Shown here: positions 62,401 through 64,000 of the stretch, piece after piece
Numbering within the stretch: the stretch's first letter is position 1
Layout: each line of letters starts with the position of its first letter
Source of the DNA: Malurus cyaneus samueli
Taxonomy: Eukaryota; Chordata; Aves; Passeriformes; Maluridae
Length of the DNA stretch: 64,000 nucleotides
Direction: 5' to 3'
Assembly: GCA_009741485.1 (NCBI GenBank)
Contig: CM019227.1
Span: 18,138,772-18,202,771, forward strand
Made by a program: the position numbers and the translations under genes
Notes under the pieces: generated by a model
The model's input: only the letters and a program-made list of their open reading frames with translations
What the model was told of the DNA's origin: nothing
The model's database searches: none

Positions 62401-63259
62401 TTTCTTTAAAATTCAGGTTTTAAAATGTTTGTACTACATATATCATGTAGCAATAAGATTAACCAGGGTAGCAGCAGGTTTTTGTAAGGTTTCCTCAAGA
62501 CATTTGAATTGGAGACTTCTGGGAGGAGTGAGGTTCCAATATTGAGAAGGATTTTGGCTGCTCTGTCTCTGTCTATTGCACTCACAACAGTTCATTGAGG
62601 GCAGGAGGACTGGGGATGGAGCTTAAATAGACTATTTCTAGGATAAACTACAAACAGCATTTCCAAACTTTATAAAATGGTCAGGAAGAAAAGACAAGAA
62701 AAGCCTTTTGAAAAGCATAACCGCCATTCAATACATATGAAATATTTTGCAGGCAGAAGTCAGTACTCTCTGAAAATGGATTTCTCTCAAGTGCATCCCT
62801 GTTTTTAGAGCCTCAGCCAGAAGTGATGACTGCACCTTTTTTATCTTTCTCCAACTAAGTGCTCTGAAGATTACATAGGTCAAAAGAACTTTTATTGCAA
62901 TTCTACCTTCATAAACTAAAAGTCATTGCATCCATAAAGCTGACACACTTGTAACCTTAAGCAACTTGATAACCTGCCAGAAAATACAGCTGTATGGACT
63001 TGAGGGTGTTATACCTGATAGCTGCAAGAAACTCTCAGTCCCTCATTCCATTGCAGCCAGGATATTTGCATTTTATTCAAGGAAGTAAATAGAAAAGCAA
63101 TTTGCATTTTGCATTAAAATGATATGCAGCAGGAGCTGTCAGGTGAGGTAGGAGGGACTGAAACCAGGCGTGCCCAAAAAATGAGATCTCCTACAGGCTG
63201 GGACGGATGTGTGTCTGCCATGGTGGGGTGGATGTGTAAAAGCAAGACAGGGATGTGGA
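59461..63259. other. intergenic sequence upstream of NAGPA
   Basis: AT-rich sequence with one CR1 copy at 59747-60052. A 148-codon open frame at 60472-60918 (+) has no recognisable similarity. The human neighbour on this side is C16orf89; I saw no part of it. Confidence 0.65.
59747..60052 (-). mobile_element. CR1 LINE 3' fragment
   Basis: Inverted copy beginning ATCATAGAACAGTGGAATGG with the GGATCCAGGGGCAGCCACAG core, ending near AAAGTCCCTCCCCAGCTCTC. Confidence 0.92.
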
Positions 63260-63458
63260 CAGTGGGACTTTTCTTGAGGAGACCTTGGCTCCCCAGGGAA
63301 TGGTCCCGGCCCCGAGGCTGCCAGAGCTCCAGGGGCATTTGGACAATGCTCCCAGGGGATGCACAGGTGGGATTTTTGGGGTGTCTGTGCTGGGCCAGGA
63401 GTTGGGCTCATGATCCTTGTGAACCCTTGCCAACCCAGAAGATTCTATGATTCTATGC
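63260..63458 (+). mobile_element. CR1 LINE 3' fragment
   Basis: It contains GCTGCCAGAGCTCCAGGGGC, TGTCTGTGCTGGGCCAGGAG and CTCATGATCCTTGTGAACCC, and ends GATTCTATGATTCTATG, the intact CR1 terminal repeat. Confidence 0.9.
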
Positions 63459-63734
63459 TTTCTCAGCAGAAAAAGATGCATTCTGAGCAGAATCTTTGAG
63501 CAAAAATTCCAGGCTTCATTTTGTTGTGGAACCAGTCTGCCCACACTTGTAGTTAGTTATATGTTTTAAAAGAGAACAATGGCTTCACTGTTAACACGTA
63601 CTTGCTGTTTGGCAATATGGAGAGTAACACTGGAAATGCAACATCTGACATTTGGCTTTGTCAGAGGGGGCAGAGAAACATCACTGGAATAGGAGGATAC
63701 CATTCAGATGGGTGGCCACAGCAGTCTGCAGAGA

Positions 63735-64000
63735 GAATCACGGAATATGGAATGTCCTGGGTGATCATCCAGTCCAACCCCTGTCCCTGCACAGACCCCC
63801 CAACAATCCCACCCTGTGCATCCCTGGCAGCGCTGCCCAAACGCTCCTGGAGCTGTGGCAGCCTCGGGGCCGGGACCATTCCCTGGGGAGCCTGGGCAGT
63901 GCCAGCACTCTCTGGGGACAGAAGAACCTTTCCCTGATCTCCAGCCTGACCCTGCCCTGGCACAGCTCCAGCAGTTCCCTGGGTCCTTCAGCATCTTCAC
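63735..64000 (-). mobile_element. CR1 LINE fragment, cut by the window edge
   Basis: Inverted copy beginning GAATCACGGAATATGGAATG, then CATCCAGTCCAACCCCTGTC and AAACGCTCCTGGAGCTGTGG. It runs off the window end. With the copy ending at 63458 it forms an inverted pair. Confidence 0.88.

Overview
This is vertebrate nuclear DNA, almost certainly from a bird. It carries split genes with canonical splice sites, two CpG-island promoters, and many truncated copies of the avian LINE CR1, some ending in the family's ATTCTATG-type 3' repeats. It also has a 20-N assembly gap. The exact species cannot be told from the sequence.

Two genes can be read completely or nearly so, and they point tail to tail. 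SEC14L5 (+ strand) has 15 coding exons between 15583 and 45663, joining in frame to a 707-residue protein: N-terminal PRELI/MSF1 domain, CRAL-TRIO (Sec14) lipid-binding domain and C-terminal GOLD domain. Its promoter is probably the CpG island near 9.6-10.3 kb, with one or more non-coding 5' exons. NAGPA (- strand), the 'uncovering enzyme' of lysosomal mannose-6-phosphate tagging, has 11 coding exons between 58639 and 51190. They encode a signal peptide, a furin-type site, the phosphodiester glycosidase domain, several EGF-like modules, one transmembrane helix and a cytosolic tail. The SEC14L5-NAGPA pairing matches the order on human chromosome 16p13.3, which is why I choose SEC14L5 over its close paralogue SEC14L1.

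Layout: 1-9.55 kb is intergenic, with CR1 fragments and one possible degraded exon. 9.6-10.35 kb is a CpG island. 10.35-15.57 kb is a 5' non-coding intron, and 15.6-45.7 kb is SEC14L5, whose first coding intron is 13.8 kb. 45.7-51.2 kb holds both 3' ends with poly(A) signals. 51.0-51.23 kb is a gap with duplicated flanks. 51.2-58.64 kb is NAGPA. 58.74-59.46 kb is a GC-rich minisatellite touching the NAGPA promoter, and 59.5-64 kb is intergenic with CR1 copies.

The two genes do not form a pathway. SEC14L5 is a putative lipid-transfer/sensing protein. NAGPA works in the trans-Golgi, removing GlcNAc to expose mannose-6-phosphate on lysosomal hydrolases. I found no novel biological system. The points most worth checking are a GC-AG intron in SEC14L5, an extra symmetric EGF exon in NAGPA, a reading-phase conflict at NAGPA exon 1, a false-looking 100-bp duplication around the gap, and the promoter minisatellite.
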